A stretch of 64,000 nucleotides of DNA from Nitrospirillum sp034427435 (GTDB lineage Bacteria; Pseudomonadota; Alphaproteobacteria; Azospirillales; Azospirillaceae). A program made the translations under genes and the position numbers. Below are positions 52,034 through 61,501 of the stretch, piece after piece. The stretch is from contig NZ_JAXQNP010000002.1 in assembly GCF_034427435.1 (NCBI RefSeq), positions 186,001 to 250,000 on the forward strand. Reading direction: 5' to 3'. The notes beneath the pieces were generated by a model. That model saw only the letters and a list, made by a program, of their open reading frames with translations. It was not told the DNA's origin and made no database searches. Position 1 is the stretch's first letter; each line of letters opens with the position of its first letter.

Positions 52034-53653
52034 TCAGGCGTCCGGCCGCCAGGGCTCCGGCCGGGTCAGTTGGCTCAGCAGCCGGCGGGCCACGTCGGCG
52101 GCGGATCCCAGGACGGACAGGATGTCCCAGCGCATCTCCCCCAGGCCGCGCCCGCCCCGTTCGCCCTTGGGCCGCCCCTCATCGGTGGCCTGCTGCTGGT
52201 TCAGCACCAGCCAGAGGCCCAGGAAGGGCACGGGCGCCGCGTGGGCCACGGCCTCGATGTCGGCGCGCTGGTCGGGACGGGCATAGACGGCGTCGGCCAC
52301 CACGGCATGGCCGGCCTCCAGCACCAGGCCGGCGCGGCCCGTCATCTCACCATAGACGCGGGCCGTCACCGCCTCGCTATAGCCGGACGCGGCCAGGGCC
52401 CCCTCCTCCGGCGCATCCAGCAGGCGGCGGCGCAGGGACTCGGACTGCAGGATGACGGCACCGGGGATGGGTCCGATCTCCGGCGCCAGCATGCGGGCCA
52501 GGGTGGACTTGCCCGTGCCGGGCAGGCCGCCGATGGCGATCAGCCGGGGTGCCCGCGGACTCAGGGCGGACAAGGCCAAATCCAGATAGGCCGCCGCCTC
52601 CCGGCGGAAGGAGGCGCCCGCCCCCACCGGCCGGCGGGCGGCGGCGGTGCTGGCCGTCATGTGGGCGCGGATGGCCGCGCACAGGCTGATGAACAGCGGC
52701 AGCAAGGCCAGGCCGGCGAAGTCCCCGGTCTGCTCCAGATACCGGTTCAGCACCAGGTTGGCGAAGGGCCGCAGGCGCCGATGCTCCAGATCCATCAGCA
52801 GGTAGGCCAGGTCGTGGAAGACGTCGATGACCGCAGGCCCGCCGCCGCCGGCCACCTCGCCCTCCGGCCCGCCGGCCTCGTCCAGCAGGATGGCGGCGCC
52901 GAACAGGGTCGGCTGGTCACCCCAGACACAGATGTTGCCCAGTTGCAGGTCGCCATGGCAGGGCCGGACATAGCCGGAGCGTCGGCGCCGTTCGATCAGC
53001 CATTCCTGGCGGGTGACCGCCGCCATCAGCCCCCCTTCAAGCCGGTCCAGCGCCGGGGGCTCGAACAGGTCGGGATGCCGCCGCAGGGCGCCCAGCGCGC
53101 CCGCCACCGCCGCCCGCACCGCCTCGACCCCGCCGGCCGGGGCGCGGCCCGGCCGGTCGGGGGTTTCGTCATGGGCGCTTTCATGCAGGGCGGCCACGGC
53201 ATCGGCCACGGCGCGCATGCCGTCGCGGGTCAGCAGCCCCGCCTCCGCCTGACGGTCGAACAGGCCGGATTCGGCGAAGCGGCGCATGACCACCACCCAG
53301 TCCACCGCCGCGGCATCGGCGCCCGGGCCCGCCGGGGCCAGCACCAGCCGGCCATGGGCGCCCGGCACCACGGCCAGCACCCCCTCATACAGGCCAGGGG
53401 CGGTACGGCGGTTGACCGCGACCTCGGCCAGGGCCACCCGCCGGCGGCGGTCGGACGTGGATAGATCCAGGTGGGGGAAGTGGACCGCGCGCCGGATTTT
53501 ATAGGCGCGGTCGCCCGCCAGGAAGATCAAGGCGCCATCGGTGTCGATTCGCTCCACCGCCAAACCCTGATGGGTCGCCGGATCGCCCAGCAGGGCAATC
53601 GTGGCGGCCTGGTCCATGGAGGACAAGATCGCGGGCGCCGGACACAGATCCAT
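52034..53653 (-). CDS. Aminoglycoside-phosphotransferase-like / P-loop kinase fusion protein
   Basis: A 539-aa bifunctional protein. Residues about 40-350 are an APH/choline-kinase-like domain with the catalytic loop CHGDLQLGNI; the following metal-binding Asp is in VIDVFHDLAYLLMDLEH. Residues about 390-539 are a P-loop kinase with GLPGTGKSTLARML. The same architecture (COG2187 plus COG0645) occurs widely in proteobacteria, often beside universal stress proteins, as here. The substrate is unknown; calling it antibiotic resistance would be unjustified. Met13 is an alternative start. Confidence 0.85.
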   Translation of the reverse strand: MDLCPAPAILSSMDQAATIALLGDPATHQGLAVERIDTDGALIFLAGDRAYKIRRAVHFPHLDLSTSDRRRRVALAEVAVNRRTAPGLYEGVLAVVPGAHGRLVLAPAGPGADAAAVDWVVVMRRFAESGLFDRQAEAGLLTRDGMRAVADAVAALHESAHDETPDRPGRAPAGGVEAVRAAVAGALGALRRHPDLFEPPALDRLEGGLMAAVTRQEWLIERRRRSGYVRPCHGDLQLGNICVWGDQPTLFGAAILLDEAGGPEGEVAGGGGPAVIDVFHDLAYLLMDLEHRRLRPFANLVLNRYLEQTGDFAGLALLPLFISLCAAIRAHMTASTAAARRPVGAGASFRREAAAYLDLALSALSPRAPRLIAIGGLPGTGKSTLARMLAPEIGPIPGAVILQSESLRRRLLDAPEEGALAASGYSEAVTARVYGEMTGRAGLVLEAGHAVVADAVYARPDQRADIEAVAHAAPVPFLGLWLVLNQQQATDEGRPKGERGGRGLGEMRWDILSVLGSAADVARRLLSQLTRPEPWRPDA

Positions 53654-54040
53654 GAGCCAATTTTAACGATGTTTTATGACAGGCCGACGTGCGGCGGCCG
53701 TCCCATTTGCAGACGGCGGAGCGATTACCCCCACCCACCCCTGCCTTGCGTCGTATGCCCCTGACAATGATGGGGCGACGAAACCATATAAGCTCCGGGC
53801 AATGCGCCTATGCGGCGCCTCTTCATGAAATTGTAACCCGCCGGACCTATCAAGTGCGGCGACGGTATCAAGGGTAGAGCCTTGCGCGTGTGTAGCCTTT
53901 CCGGCTGGACGCCCTTTTGTCGCATATGCGCAACAGTTGGCGGCTATGCGAGGCAAAAGGTAGCGGTCACCGCTTTGCCCGTTGAGTTGCCTGCTTCGTT
54001 CGGGAATCATCCTGGAAACTTCTTATTAAGGATCACGGTC
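53654..54040. other. 387-bp intergenic region before the PagL-like gene
   Basis: Divergent promoter region of the kinase fusion and the PagL-like gene. I see no gene, no strong sigma-70 promoter and no long repeat. Confidence 0.5.
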
Positions 54041-54577
54041 GTGCTACGGCGTCTTCTCAAGTCCACGGTATTGGCGTTGGGGCTGGTTTCAGTCGCGGCG
54101 CCGGCTTTCGCCGAGGACACCCCCAGCTTCCTCAGCCTCGGCATCGGTGAGTACGACGTGCTGCGGACCGGGCCGAAGCACAACACGACCGACTATCGCA
54201 TCGAGTATCGTCCCAGCACCGCGCTGTTCTCCAGCAGCTGGATCCGCATCAGCCCCTGGGTGGGCGGTGAGTTCACCGGCCAGGGCGGCGCCTACGGTGT
54301 CGGTGGCATCCTGTTCGACATTCCGCTGGGCAGCTCCTTCGACTTCACGCCGAACTTCGGCGTCGGCGTCTATGGCACCGGCAGCGGCAAGAACCTGGGC
54401 AGCTGGGTGGAATTCCGCTCCACCGCCGAAATCTCGTACAAGTTCGAGAACCAGAGCCGCTTGGGCCTGTCCTTCGGCCACATCTCGAACGCCGGCATCG
54501 GCGAGGTGAACCCCGGTTCCGAGATCGTGACCCTGTACTATCACATCCCCACCAGCTGGCTGTTCGGCGGCTGGTAA
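54041..54577 (+). CDS. PagL-like lipid A 3-O-deacylase (acyloxyacyl hydrolase family)
   Basis: A 178-aa outer-membrane beta-barrel protein from GTG 54041, preceded by AAGGAT. Signal peptide cleaved after APAFA. The mature protein has alternating strands and ends in aromatic YYHIPTSWLFGGW, an outer-membrane insertion signature. The PagL catalytic triad is present with exact spacing: FGHISNAGIGEVNPGSEIV has His, Ser at +2 and Glu at +14 (PagL H126, S128, E140). It should remove the 3-O-acyl chain of lipid A and so alter immune recognition or envelope properties. Monocistronic with a strong terminator. Confidence 0.82.
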   Translation: MLRRLLKSTVLALGLVSVAAPAFAEDTPSFLSLGIGEYDVLRTGPKHNTTDYRIEYRPSTALFSSSWIRISPWVGGEFTGQGGAYGVGGILFDIPLGSSFDFTPNFGVGVYGTGSGKNLGSWVEFRSTAEISYKFENQSRLGLSFGHISNAGIGEVNPGSEIVTLYYHIPTSWLFGGW

Positions 54578-54623
54578 GCCGGCCTAAGCCCCCCAGGGCT
54601 GAGATGACTGGCTGAAGATGATT

Positions 54624-54649
54624 AAGGGCGCCTCCGGGCGCCCTTTTCG
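54624..54649 (+). terminator. Terminator of the PagL-like gene
   Basis: AAGGGCGCC-TCC-GGGCGCCC with TTTTCGTTTT. Confidence 0.92.
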
Positions 54650-54764
54650 TTTTGGCGTTATGGCTCCCGCCGGCCAAGCGACACAGCCAGCGCATGCGAA
54701 AGCGCCCGACGTCCAAGGGGACCGGGCGACCAGAACCAGCATTGTCAGGGAGATTTAAGAGGAG

Positions 54765-54840
<76 letters not shown>

Positions 54841-54901
54841 GCCCCTCAAGAGCCGCCGCCGAGGCGCCGGCCGCCGGGTCTTACGTCCCGGTGAGGGCCG
54901 C

Positions 54902-54930
54902 TTTGTAGCGTTCCGGCGCGACCTTGTCGA
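54902..54930 (-). promoter_or_regulatory. Promoter of tRNA-Lys copy 1
   Basis: Minus strand -35 TCGACA (54925-54930), 17-nt spacer, -10 TACAAA (54902-54907), 61 bp before the tRNA 5' end. Same layout as copy 2. Confidence 0.75.
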
Positions 54931-55109
54931 CAGAAAAATGACAGCAAAACCGCATTACCGGCCAACCGCCGGGAATGGCACCCATGCGACGCATGACACA
55001 CGCCGGGCACAGAAAATCGATTGATAAAACAGGTGGTTAGGAAGCGACGGCAAGCGCAGGCGTCTCGGCCTGGCATCCAACGGCATGTCGCATTTTCAAG
55101 GAAGAGGAG

Positions 55110-55185
<76 letters not shown>

Positions 55186-55245
55186 GCCCCTCAAGGACCG
55201 CCGCCGGAGCGGCGGTCATCCGCGCTGTGTCGCGGTGAGGGCGGT

Positions 55246-55274
55246 TTCATACGGCGATAGGCGGTGCTTGTCGA
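55246..55274 (-). promoter_or_regulatory. Promoter of tRNA-Lys copy 2
   Basis: Minus strand -35 TCGACA (55269-55274), 17-nt spacer, -10 TATGAA (55246-55251). The stretch CATTTTTCTGTCGACAAG around the -35 is conserved with copy 1. Confidence 0.78.
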
Positions 55275-55326
55275 CAGAAAAATGCAGGGGCGCTCCCGCA
55301 TGGCGCCCTTGCAGGAACAGGGGGCG

Positions 55327-56481
55327 TCAGAAATCGCTCATGCCGCGGCGGGACATGCGCACGTCGCGGTGAACATGCACGCACAACAGCAGGCCGAAGC
55401 CGGTCATGACCGTCAGCGCCGACGACCCGCCGTAGGAGATCAGCGGCAGGGGCACGCCCACGACGGGGATCAGGCCCATGACCATGGCGATGTTGATGAA
55501 CATGTAGAGGAACAGGTTCACCGTCAGCCCCATGGCCACCAGCCGGCCATACTGGTGCCGGCAGCGCATGGCGATGACATAGCCGTAGACCAGCAGCAGG
55601 GTATAGAGGACCAGGAAGACCAGGGCCCCCACCATGCCCATCTCCTCCGCCAGCATGGTGAAGATGAAGTCCGTCTGCTTTTCCGGCAGGAAGTTCAGAT
55701 GGCTTTGCGACCCCATGAGGAAGCCCTTGCCGAACATGCCGCCGGAGCCCAAGGCGATCTTGGACTGCATGATGTGGTAGCCATGGCCCAGGGGGTCGTT
55801 CTCGGGGTTCAGGAAGGTGTTCACGCGGTTCTTTTGATAGTCGTGCATGAAGTGCCAGATGACCGGGATGGCGGCCAGCACGCTGCCGATGACCAGCGCG
55901 AACTTCCACAGCCGCACGCCCACCAGCCAGAAGATGGCGCCCGACACCATCAGCAACATGAGCGAGGTGCCCAGGTTGGGTTGCAGCAGCACCAGGCAGA
56001 CCGGCGCCACGATCATGATCAAGGCCGGGATGAGGAAGGTGATGCGGCCCGTATCCTCCAGCGAGGCCCCGTGGAAATAGCGCGCCAGCGCCATCACCAG
56101 CGTCACCTTCATCAACTCCGACGGCTGCAACTGCATGAAGCCCAGGTCGATCCAGCGCTGGGCCCCCATGCCGACATGGCCCATCACCTCCACCACGATC
56201 AGCAGGAAGAAGGCGATGCCATAGAGGAAGTAGGAGAACTTCAGCCAGATGCGGATGTCGATCAGCGCCACGACCAGCATGATCACGGCACCCACGGCGA
56301 AGCGCATGATCTGGCGCGTGGCCCAGGGGTCGAAATTGCCGTTGGCGGCCGAATAGAGCATGGCGAAGCCGATGCAGGCCACGGCGGTGATCAGCAGCAC
56401 CAGGCTCCAACTGATCTGGCCCAGCTTCTCGCTGAGGCTCATGTTGGATTGGGGGTCGAGCCCCATGTCGAGGTTCATCAT
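55327..56481 (-). CDS. rodA: Rod-shape-determining glycosyltransferase RodA
   Basis: A 384-aa SEDS-family peptidoglycan polymerase with ten TM helices. It elongates glycan strands from lipid II with PBP2 during lateral wall growth. Family motifs include GAQRWIDLGFMQLQPSELMK, VLLQPNLGTSLMLL, GHGYHIMQSKIALGSGGMFGKG and PVVGVPLPLISYGGSS; the catalytic Asp region (W-D in other SEDS proteins) corresponds to the EKQTDFIFTMLAEE loop. The start overlaps mrdA by four bases (ATGA, 56478-56481). Last gene of the mre operon. Confidence 0.97.
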   Translation of the reverse strand: MMNLDMGLDPQSNMSLSEKLGQISWSLVLLITAVACIGFAMLYSAANGNFDPWATRQIMRFAVGAVIMLVVALIDIRIWLKFSYFLYGIAFFLLIVVEVMGHVGMGAQRWIDLGFMQLQPSELMKVTLVMALARYFHGASLEDTGRITFLIPALIMIVAPVCLVLLQPNLGTSLMLLMVSGAIFWLVGVRLWKFALVIGSVLAAIPVIWHFMHDYQKNRVNTFLNPENDPLGHGYHIMQSKIALGSGGMFGKGFLMGSQSHLNFLPEKQTDFIFTMLAEEMGMVGALVFLVLYTLLLVYGYVIAMRCRHQYGRLVAMGLTVNLFLYMFINIAMVMGLIPVVGVPLPLISYGGSSALTVMTGFGLLLCVHVHRDVRMSRRGMSDF

Positions 56482-58451
56482 CGCGGGGTCCCTTCCCCTG
56501 GCGCGGCCGGGGCGCTGGTGACCCGGGTCAGGGTCGGGGCGGCGGGTTGGGCGGGAGAGGCAGGCGCATCGCCTGCCGCCGCGTCAGACGCCGGGGTGGG
56601 GCCGGCATCGGCCTGCTGGGCCCGCGCGGCCTCCATCAACTGGATTTCCAACAGCAGATCACGGGCGATGGGGGCCGCGACCGAGCTGCCGCCCACGCCG
56701 TGCTCGACGATGACGGCGCAGGCATACCGGGGCGCCTGCACCGGCGCGAAGGCGATGAACAGGGCGTTGTCGCGATCCTTCCACGGCCGCTCGGCCTTCA
56801 GCAGGCCGGCGTTGCGCTCCGCCATGGTGATGCGCTTGACCTGGGCGGTACCGGACTTGCCGCCCATCTCCATCCCGGGCTGGGTGATGCGGGCGGCATA
56901 GGCCGTGCCGCCGGCGGAGGTCACCCCGGCCATGCCGGCCAGGATGCGCTGGATGAACTCCGGCTTCACGCCGATGTCGGGCCAGGTCGTCTGCTCGGTG
57001 TATTCCTGCTCCACCGCCTTGGTCAGGTGGGGCTTCACCGCCTTGCCGCCGCTGGCCAGGCGGGCGCACATCACCGCCAATTGGATGGGCGTGGCCGTGA
57101 CATAGCCCTGGCCAATGGCGACGCTCAACGTTTCGCCATCGTACCAATTTTCCTTATAGGTCCGGCGCTTCCACTTGGTGTCGGGAATGATGCCGTTCTT
57201 CTCGCCCGGCAGGTCCAGGTCGGTCCGCTCACCCAAGCCGAAGCGGCGGGCCATGTCGGCGATGCGGTCCACACCGATACGCCGCGCCAGGTCATAGAAA
57301 TAGACGTCGCACGACATGCGGATGGCGTCGTGCATGTCGACGGAGCCGTGGCCGCCCTTCTTGTAGCAGTGGAAGGTGTGGCCGCCGAAATCGTAGTGCC
57401 CCGGGCAGAAGACCCGGTGGGTGGGGTCCACGCCGGCCTCCAGCCCCGCCAGCGCGGTCATGGGCTTGAAGGTGGACCCGGGGGCGTAATGGCCCGCCAC
57501 CACCTTGTTGGTCAGGGGCGAGGCCTCGTTCTTGATCAGGCTGTCGTACAGGTCCTGCGGGATCCCCATGGCGAACTGGTTGGGATCGAAGCTGGGATGG
57601 GAGGCCAGCGCCAGCACGCCCCCCGTCTGCACGTCCAGCAACACGGCGGCGGCGCTCTCATGCTCCGCCAGGCGCTGCTGGGCGTAGTACTGCAGCTTGG
57701 CATCGATGGTCAGGGTCACCTGGTGCCCCGGCTGGCCGTCGTTGCGCGCCAGTTCGCGCACGACGCGGCCCACGGCGTTGACCTCCAACTGGCTGGTGCC
57801 GGCCGTGCCGCGCAGGGCCAGATCGTGCTTGCGCTCGATACCGCTCTTGCCGATGCGGAACCCCGGCAGGGACAGCAGGGGATCGCGCGCGTTCTGCAAC
57901 TCCTGCTCCGACACCACGCCGACATAGCCCAGGATGTGGGCCGCCTGTTCCCCGAAGGGGTAGGAGCGCACCTGCCCCACCTCGATGGACACACCGGGCA
58001 GGTCGGGCAGGTTGACCTCGATGGCCGACACCTGGTCCCAGGTCAGGTTCTCCCGCAGGGTCACCGGCGCGAAGGAGCGCAAGCGGTCGACATCGCGCAG
58101 GATGCGGCGGCGGTCAGCGTCGGTCAGCGGCAGCAGCTTGACCACCTTGTCCAGCGTCTCGTCCACGTCGTCGGTGCGTTCGGACACCAGGACGGCGCGG
58201 AAGTTCTGCTCGTTCACCGCCAGGGGCACACCGGCACGGTCGACGATGATGCCGCGCGACGGCGCCAGCAGGCGCAGGGAGATGCGGTTGTCCTCCGCCA
58301 GCGTGGTGTAGTGGTCGCCTTCCAGGATTTGCAGGTAATAGAGGCGCGCCACCAGGGCGGACAAGGCGCCGGCCTTGAGCCCACCCAGCACCAGGGTGCG
58401 GCGGTTCATGACGCGCTGGCGTTCGGCGTCCCTATCGATCGCGTTGAACAT
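56478..58451 (-). CDS. mrdA: Penicillin-binding protein 2 (elongation transpeptidase)
   Basis: A 657-aa class B PBP. N-terminal TM anchor at about residues 20-42, dimerisation/pedestal domain, and transpeptidase domain with the catalytic SxxK (PGSTFKPMTAL), SxD (RMSCDVYFYDLA) and KSGTAQ box. It cross-links new glycan made by RodA. The C-terminal 60 residues are an Ala/Pro/Asp-rich tail not found in E. coli. A structured intergenic repeat separates it from mreD upstream. Ribosome-binding site is weak. Confidence 0.97.
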   Translation of the reverse strand: MFNAIDRDAERQRVMNRRTLVLGGLKAGALSALVARLYYLQILEGDHYTTLAEDNRISLRLLAPSRGIIVDRAGVPLAVNEQNFRAVLVSERTDDVDETLDKVVKLLPLTDADRRRILRDVDRLRSFAPVTLRENLTWDQVSAIEVNLPDLPGVSIEVGQVRSYPFGEQAAHILGYVGVVSEQELQNARDPLLSLPGFRIGKSGIERKHDLALRGTAGTSQLEVNAVGRVVRELARNDGQPGHQVTLTIDAKLQYYAQQRLAEHESAAAVLLDVQTGGVLALASHPSFDPNQFAMGIPQDLYDSLIKNEASPLTNKVVAGHYAPGSTFKPMTALAGLEAGVDPTHRVFCPGHYDFGGHTFHCYKKGGHGSVDMHDAIRMSCDVYFYDLARRIGVDRIADMARRFGLGERTDLDLPGEKNGIIPDTKWKRRTYKENWYDGETLSVAIGQGYVTATPIQLAVMCARLASGGKAVKPHLTKAVEQEYTEQTTWPDIGVKPEFIQRILAGMAGVTSAGGTAYAARITQPGMEMGGKSGTAQVKRITMAERNAGLLKAERPWKDRDNALFIAFAPVQAPRYACAVIVEHGVGGSSVAAPIARDLLLEIQLMEAARAQQADAGPTPASDAAAGDAPASPAQPAAPTLTRVTSAPAAPGEGTPR

Positions 58452-58463
58452 CGTAAGTTTTTA

Positions 58464-58593
58464 CCCCCTCAGACGCCGGGCGCCCGCATCCGCGGGCTTG
58501 GGCTTCCTCGGTTTCAAGTCCACTTCGTTCCCCGGAAACCTCCGGCGGACGCAATCGCGTCCTACAACGGCGTGAGAAATGCCTCATGCCGTT
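58464..58593 (+). repeat. Dispersed structured intergenic repeat, copy R2, inside the mre operon
   Basis: About 130 nt between mreD and mrdA, oriented antisense to the operon. Hairpins: GCCCGC/GCGGGC with ATCC loop (58482-58497), GGTTTC/GAAACC, GGACGC/GCGTCC with AATC loop (58547-58562), and AACGGCGTGAG/CTCATGCCGTT. It fills nearly the entire 158-bp gap. Confidence 0.85.
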
Positions 58594-58609
58594 GGCATTT
58601 CGCTCCAGG

Positions 58610-59131
58610 TCAGCTCAGCAGGCTGCGGTGCAGCTTGCTGAAGCACCAGGCCGGAACCGGGAACAGCACGATAGCCAGCAGCGCCTGGGCCACCACGTTG
58701 CCCGGCGCCACCAGATGCACCGTCATCAGGCTGTAGGCCACCCACTGCACGGCACCGGCCCCCACCGCCACCAGGGCGAACCCCAGCCAGAGGAACCAGA
58801 AGGAGTTCCCCAGGAAATAGCGCCGCTGCGTCAGCACCAACCAGTAGGACAGCACATAGACCAGCGCGCTCATCCCCAGCGGCGATCCGCCCAGCAGATC
58901 CTGCAACACCCCTATGCCGAAGGCCATATAGGGCTTCAGCAGGTCGGGGCGATAGATCGCCCAGTAGTAGATGGCCATCAAGGTGAGGGGCGGCGCCACG
59001 AAGGAGTAGTCGGGCAACTGCAGGGGCATCATGCCCACCAGCATGGCCGCCACCGTGGTGCTGAACGGCACCGAGTTTCGACCGGCCTGGTCCAGCCGTT
59101 GCCAGATGCCAGCCGCCATGGCGGGCGTCAC
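58610..59131 (-). CDS. mreD: Rod shape-determining protein MreD
   Basis: A 173-aa inner-membrane protein with about five TM helices, typical size. Family segment LLKPYMAFGIGVLQDLLGGSPLGMSAL is present. Links MreB/MreC to the wall synthesis machinery. It begins at GTG 59131, overlapping the mreC stop as GTGA (59128-59131); ATG 59119 is an alternative. The stop is followed by structured repeat R2 before mrdA. Confidence 0.93.
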   Translation of the reverse strand: MTPAMAAGIWQRLDQAGRNSVPFSTTVAAMLVGMMPLQLPDYSFVAPPLTLMAIYYWAIYRPDLLKPYMAFGIGVLQDLLGGSPLGMSALVYVLSYWLVLTQRRYFLGNSFWFLWLGFALVAVGAGAVQWVAYSLMTVHLVAPGNVVAQALLAIVLFPVPAWCFSKLHRSLLS

Positions 59132-60006
59132 TGCATCGCGCCGGGCTGGGCTGCCTCGGCCGCCAGTCCGCCGGGGATACCGAAATCGACCAGCTGCACG
59201 TATTCGATGCGCGACAGGTCGACGATAGGGGTCACCCGGGTCTCGCCGTCATGGGTGGTGGCGACGACGCCCACCGGCAGGCCGGCGGGGAACAGGCCGC
59301 CGTGGCCGGAGGTGAACACCCGTTCGCCCACCGTTGGCTCCACGCCGCGGGGAATGTACATCAGGCGCGGCTGGTCGGAGTTGTCACCCGACAGCATGGC
59401 CCGCTGCCGGGTGGTTTCCAGCACCACCGGAATGCGGGCGTTCAGGTCGGTGACCAGCAGGATGCGGGACGACCACTCGCCCACCTGCACCACACGGCCG
59501 ATGACGCCCTGCCCGGCCATGGCGGCCTGGCCACGGCGCACGCCGTCCCGCTGGCCGGCCATCACCACCAGGGTACGGACGAAGGCGCCGCCGGGGTCGG
59601 CGATGACGCGGGCGGTAATGTAGGAGGCGGCGGGGTCGGGCTTGTAGGCCAGCAGACCGCGCAAGGAGTTGTTCTCCGCCTCCAGGCGCAGGGCCGTCTG
59701 CTGCCACTGGCGCAGACGCTCGTTATCCTCGCGCAGGCGCTGGTTCTCCGCATAGACGGAAACCAGCTGGCGTCCCGACTCCAGCACGCTGGCGACGGCG
59801 CCGGCGGGGCGGGCGATGAAACCCAGGATGGGCGCGAAGGCGTCGGTGACGCGGGCGCGGGCGGCATCGATAAACACGGGGTCGGCGCGCGTCATCATCA
59901 TCAGCCCGATGGCGGCGAGCACCATCAGCATGAATGAGAATCGCTGTAGCAGCGCCCGCATGGGTGCTGCGATCCTGAGCGCGGTGCCACCGCTGCGCGT
60001 CTTCAC
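59128..60006 (-). CDS. mreC: Rod shape-determining protein MreC
   Basis: A 292-aa bitopic periplasmic protein that organises the elongasome. From GTG 60006 (GGGGGA upstream); ATG 60045 lacks a ribosome-binding site. One TM at about residues 22-40, coiled coil about 75-115 (ENQRLREDNERLRQWQ), then two beta-barrel subdomains with VITARVIADPGGAFVRT-like text (YITARVIADPGGAFVRTLVV), GVIGRVVQVGEWSSRILLVTD and GLPVGVV. The N-terminus carries basic residues before the TM. Overlaps mreD. Confidence 0.95.
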   Translation of the reverse strand: MKTRSGGTALRIAAPMRALLQRFSFMLMVLAAIGLMMMTRADPVFIDAARARVTDAFAPILGFIARPAGAVASVLESGRQLVSVYAENQRLREDNERLRQWQQTALRLEAENNSLRGLLAYKPDPAASYITARVIADPGGAFVRTLVVMAGQRDGVRRGQAAMAGQGVIGRVVQVGEWSSRILLVTDLNARIPVVLETTRQRAMLSGDNSDQPRLMYIPRGVEPTVGERVFTSGHGGLFPAGLPVGVVATTHDGETRVTPIVDLSRIEYVQLVDFGIPGGLAAEAAQPGAMQ

Positions 60007-60120
60007 AGGCAGTCCCCGTCCGCTACAGGGGGCCCGGGATTCCATCCGGTTCAGAACCGATCCCGGCCCACCCTACAAAAACAAAGCCTGCCGCCCATTT
60101 GGGCAGCCGAAGGCCCCTGG

Positions 60121-61149
60121 TCAATACATGCTGATCAGCACGTTGCGCAGGGTCTTCATTTCTTCCAGCGCCCGGCCCGTGCCCAGCGCCACGCAGGACA
60201 GGGGATCGTCGGCGATCGACACCGGCAGCCCCGTGGCGTGACGCAGCACAAAGTCCAGGTTGGACAGCAGCGCGCCACCACCGGTCAGCACGATGCCCTT
60301 GTCCACGATGTCAGCGGCCAGTTCGGGCGCCGTGTGTTCCAGCGCGACCTTCACCGCCTCGATGATCTGGCTCACCGGCTCGGCCAGGCTTTCGGCGATC
60401 TGGCGTTCGCTGATGATGAGTTCCTTGGGCACGCCGTTCATCAGGTCGCGGCCCTTTATCTCCATCACCCGGCCCTCGCCGTCTTCCGGCGGGCAGGCGG
60501 AACCGATTTCCTTCTTGATGCGCTCGGCCGAGCCTTCGCCCACCAGAAGGTTATGGTTGCGCCGGATGTAGCCGATGATGGCCTCGTCCATCTTGTCGCC
60601 GCCCACGCGCACGGAGCGGGAATAGACGATGCCGCCCAGCGACAGGACGGCCACCTCGGTGGTGCCGCCACCGATGTCCACCACCATGCTGCCCGTCGGC
60701 TCGGTCACCGGCAGGCCGGCGCCGATGGCGGCGGCCATGGGTTCTTCGATCAGGAAGACGCGGCGCGCGCCGGCGGCCTCGGCCGATTCCTGGATGGCCC
60801 GGCGCTCAACGGCGGTCGAGCCCGACGGCACGCAGATGATGACCTGCGGACTGGCGAAGCTGCGGCGGTTGTGAACCTTGCGGATGAAATGCTTGATCAT
60901 TTCTTCCGCGACCTCGAAATCGGCGATGACACCATCGCGCAACGGACGGATGGCCTGAATGTTGCCCGGCGTGCGGCCCAGCATCAGCTTGGCCTCGTCA
61001 CCGACGGCCAAGACCTGCTTTTTGCCGCGGACGTTCGCAATCGCGACCACGGACGGTTCGTTCAGGACAATACCGCGACCCTTGACGTAGACCAGTGTAT
61101 TGGCCGTGCCGAGGTCGATCGCCATATCGACGGAGAAAATGCCAAGCAA
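60121..61149 (-). CDS. mreB: Rod shape-determining actin homologue MreB
   Basis: A 342-aa actin-like ATPase polymerising under the inner membrane to guide the elongasome. Phosphate-1 loop MAIDLGTANTLVYVKGRGIVLNEPSVVA (positions about 9-36), phosphate-2 VVDIGGGTTEVAVLSLGG, adenosine motif IVLTGGGALL. The only start that yields the normal N-terminus is TTG 61149 (MLGIFSVDMAIDLG); ATG 61125 would remove the membrane-binding N-terminal residues. The ORF itself extends upstream but without similarity. First gene of the mreBCD-mrdA-rodA cluster, 114 bp before mreC. Confidence 0.96.
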   Translation of the reverse strand: MLGIFSVDMAIDLGTANTLVYVKGRGIVLNEPSVVAIANVRGKKQVLAVGDEAKLMLGRTPGNIQAIRPLRDGVIADFEVAEEMIKHFIRKVHNRRSFASPQVIICVPSGSTAVERRAIQESAEAAGARRVFLIEEPMAAAIGAGLPVTEPTGSMVVDIGGGTTEVAVLSLGGIVYSRSVRVGGDKMDEAIIGYIRRNHNLLVGEGSAERIKKEIGSACPPEDGEGRVMEIKGRDLMNGVPKELIISERQIAESLAEPVSQIIEAVKVALEHTAPELAADIVDKGIVLTGGGALLSNLDFVLRHATGLPVSIADDPLSCVALGTGRALEEMKTLRNVLISMY

Positions 61150-61501
61150 GTTCGTAGGACATCGGTTAGTGGGTTGCGGGAAGATGGCCCTGCGAACCGT
61201 GGTTTCCCCTGGGAAACGACCATCGCACCGCCACAGGGGTTGCATAGAACAGAATCGCTAGGCCGCTCAAGCCCAGAAAGGCTTTGGCGGCGATTTTATC
61301 GCCGCGGCGCGGAACGTCTGCGAACCCGACGGACTCCGGGAAGCGCTTCCGACACGGCCGGGCAGCCTGCCCGCTCAACCGGGCCCAGGACTCAACCTTG
61401 GGGGGCGCAGGCGGTGGCGGGCACCGCCCAATACCACCGCACATCGCCAGACTCGGGATTACACCGTTAACCGAACCGCGGGGTCAACCGTTCCCCGTGC
61501 C
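61150..61501. other. 352-bp gap between leuA and mreB
   Basis: No gene. Contains the perfect palindrome CGGCGAT-TTT-ATCGCCG (about 61288-61304), 140 bp upstream of the mreB start, a possible operator for the mre operon. I see no strong -35/-10 pair. Confidence 0.5.

Noticed and set aside
52034..53653. Aminoglycoside resistance gene
   Set aside because: The APH-like domain is fused to a P-loop kinase of a housekeeping-type family with no resistance context.
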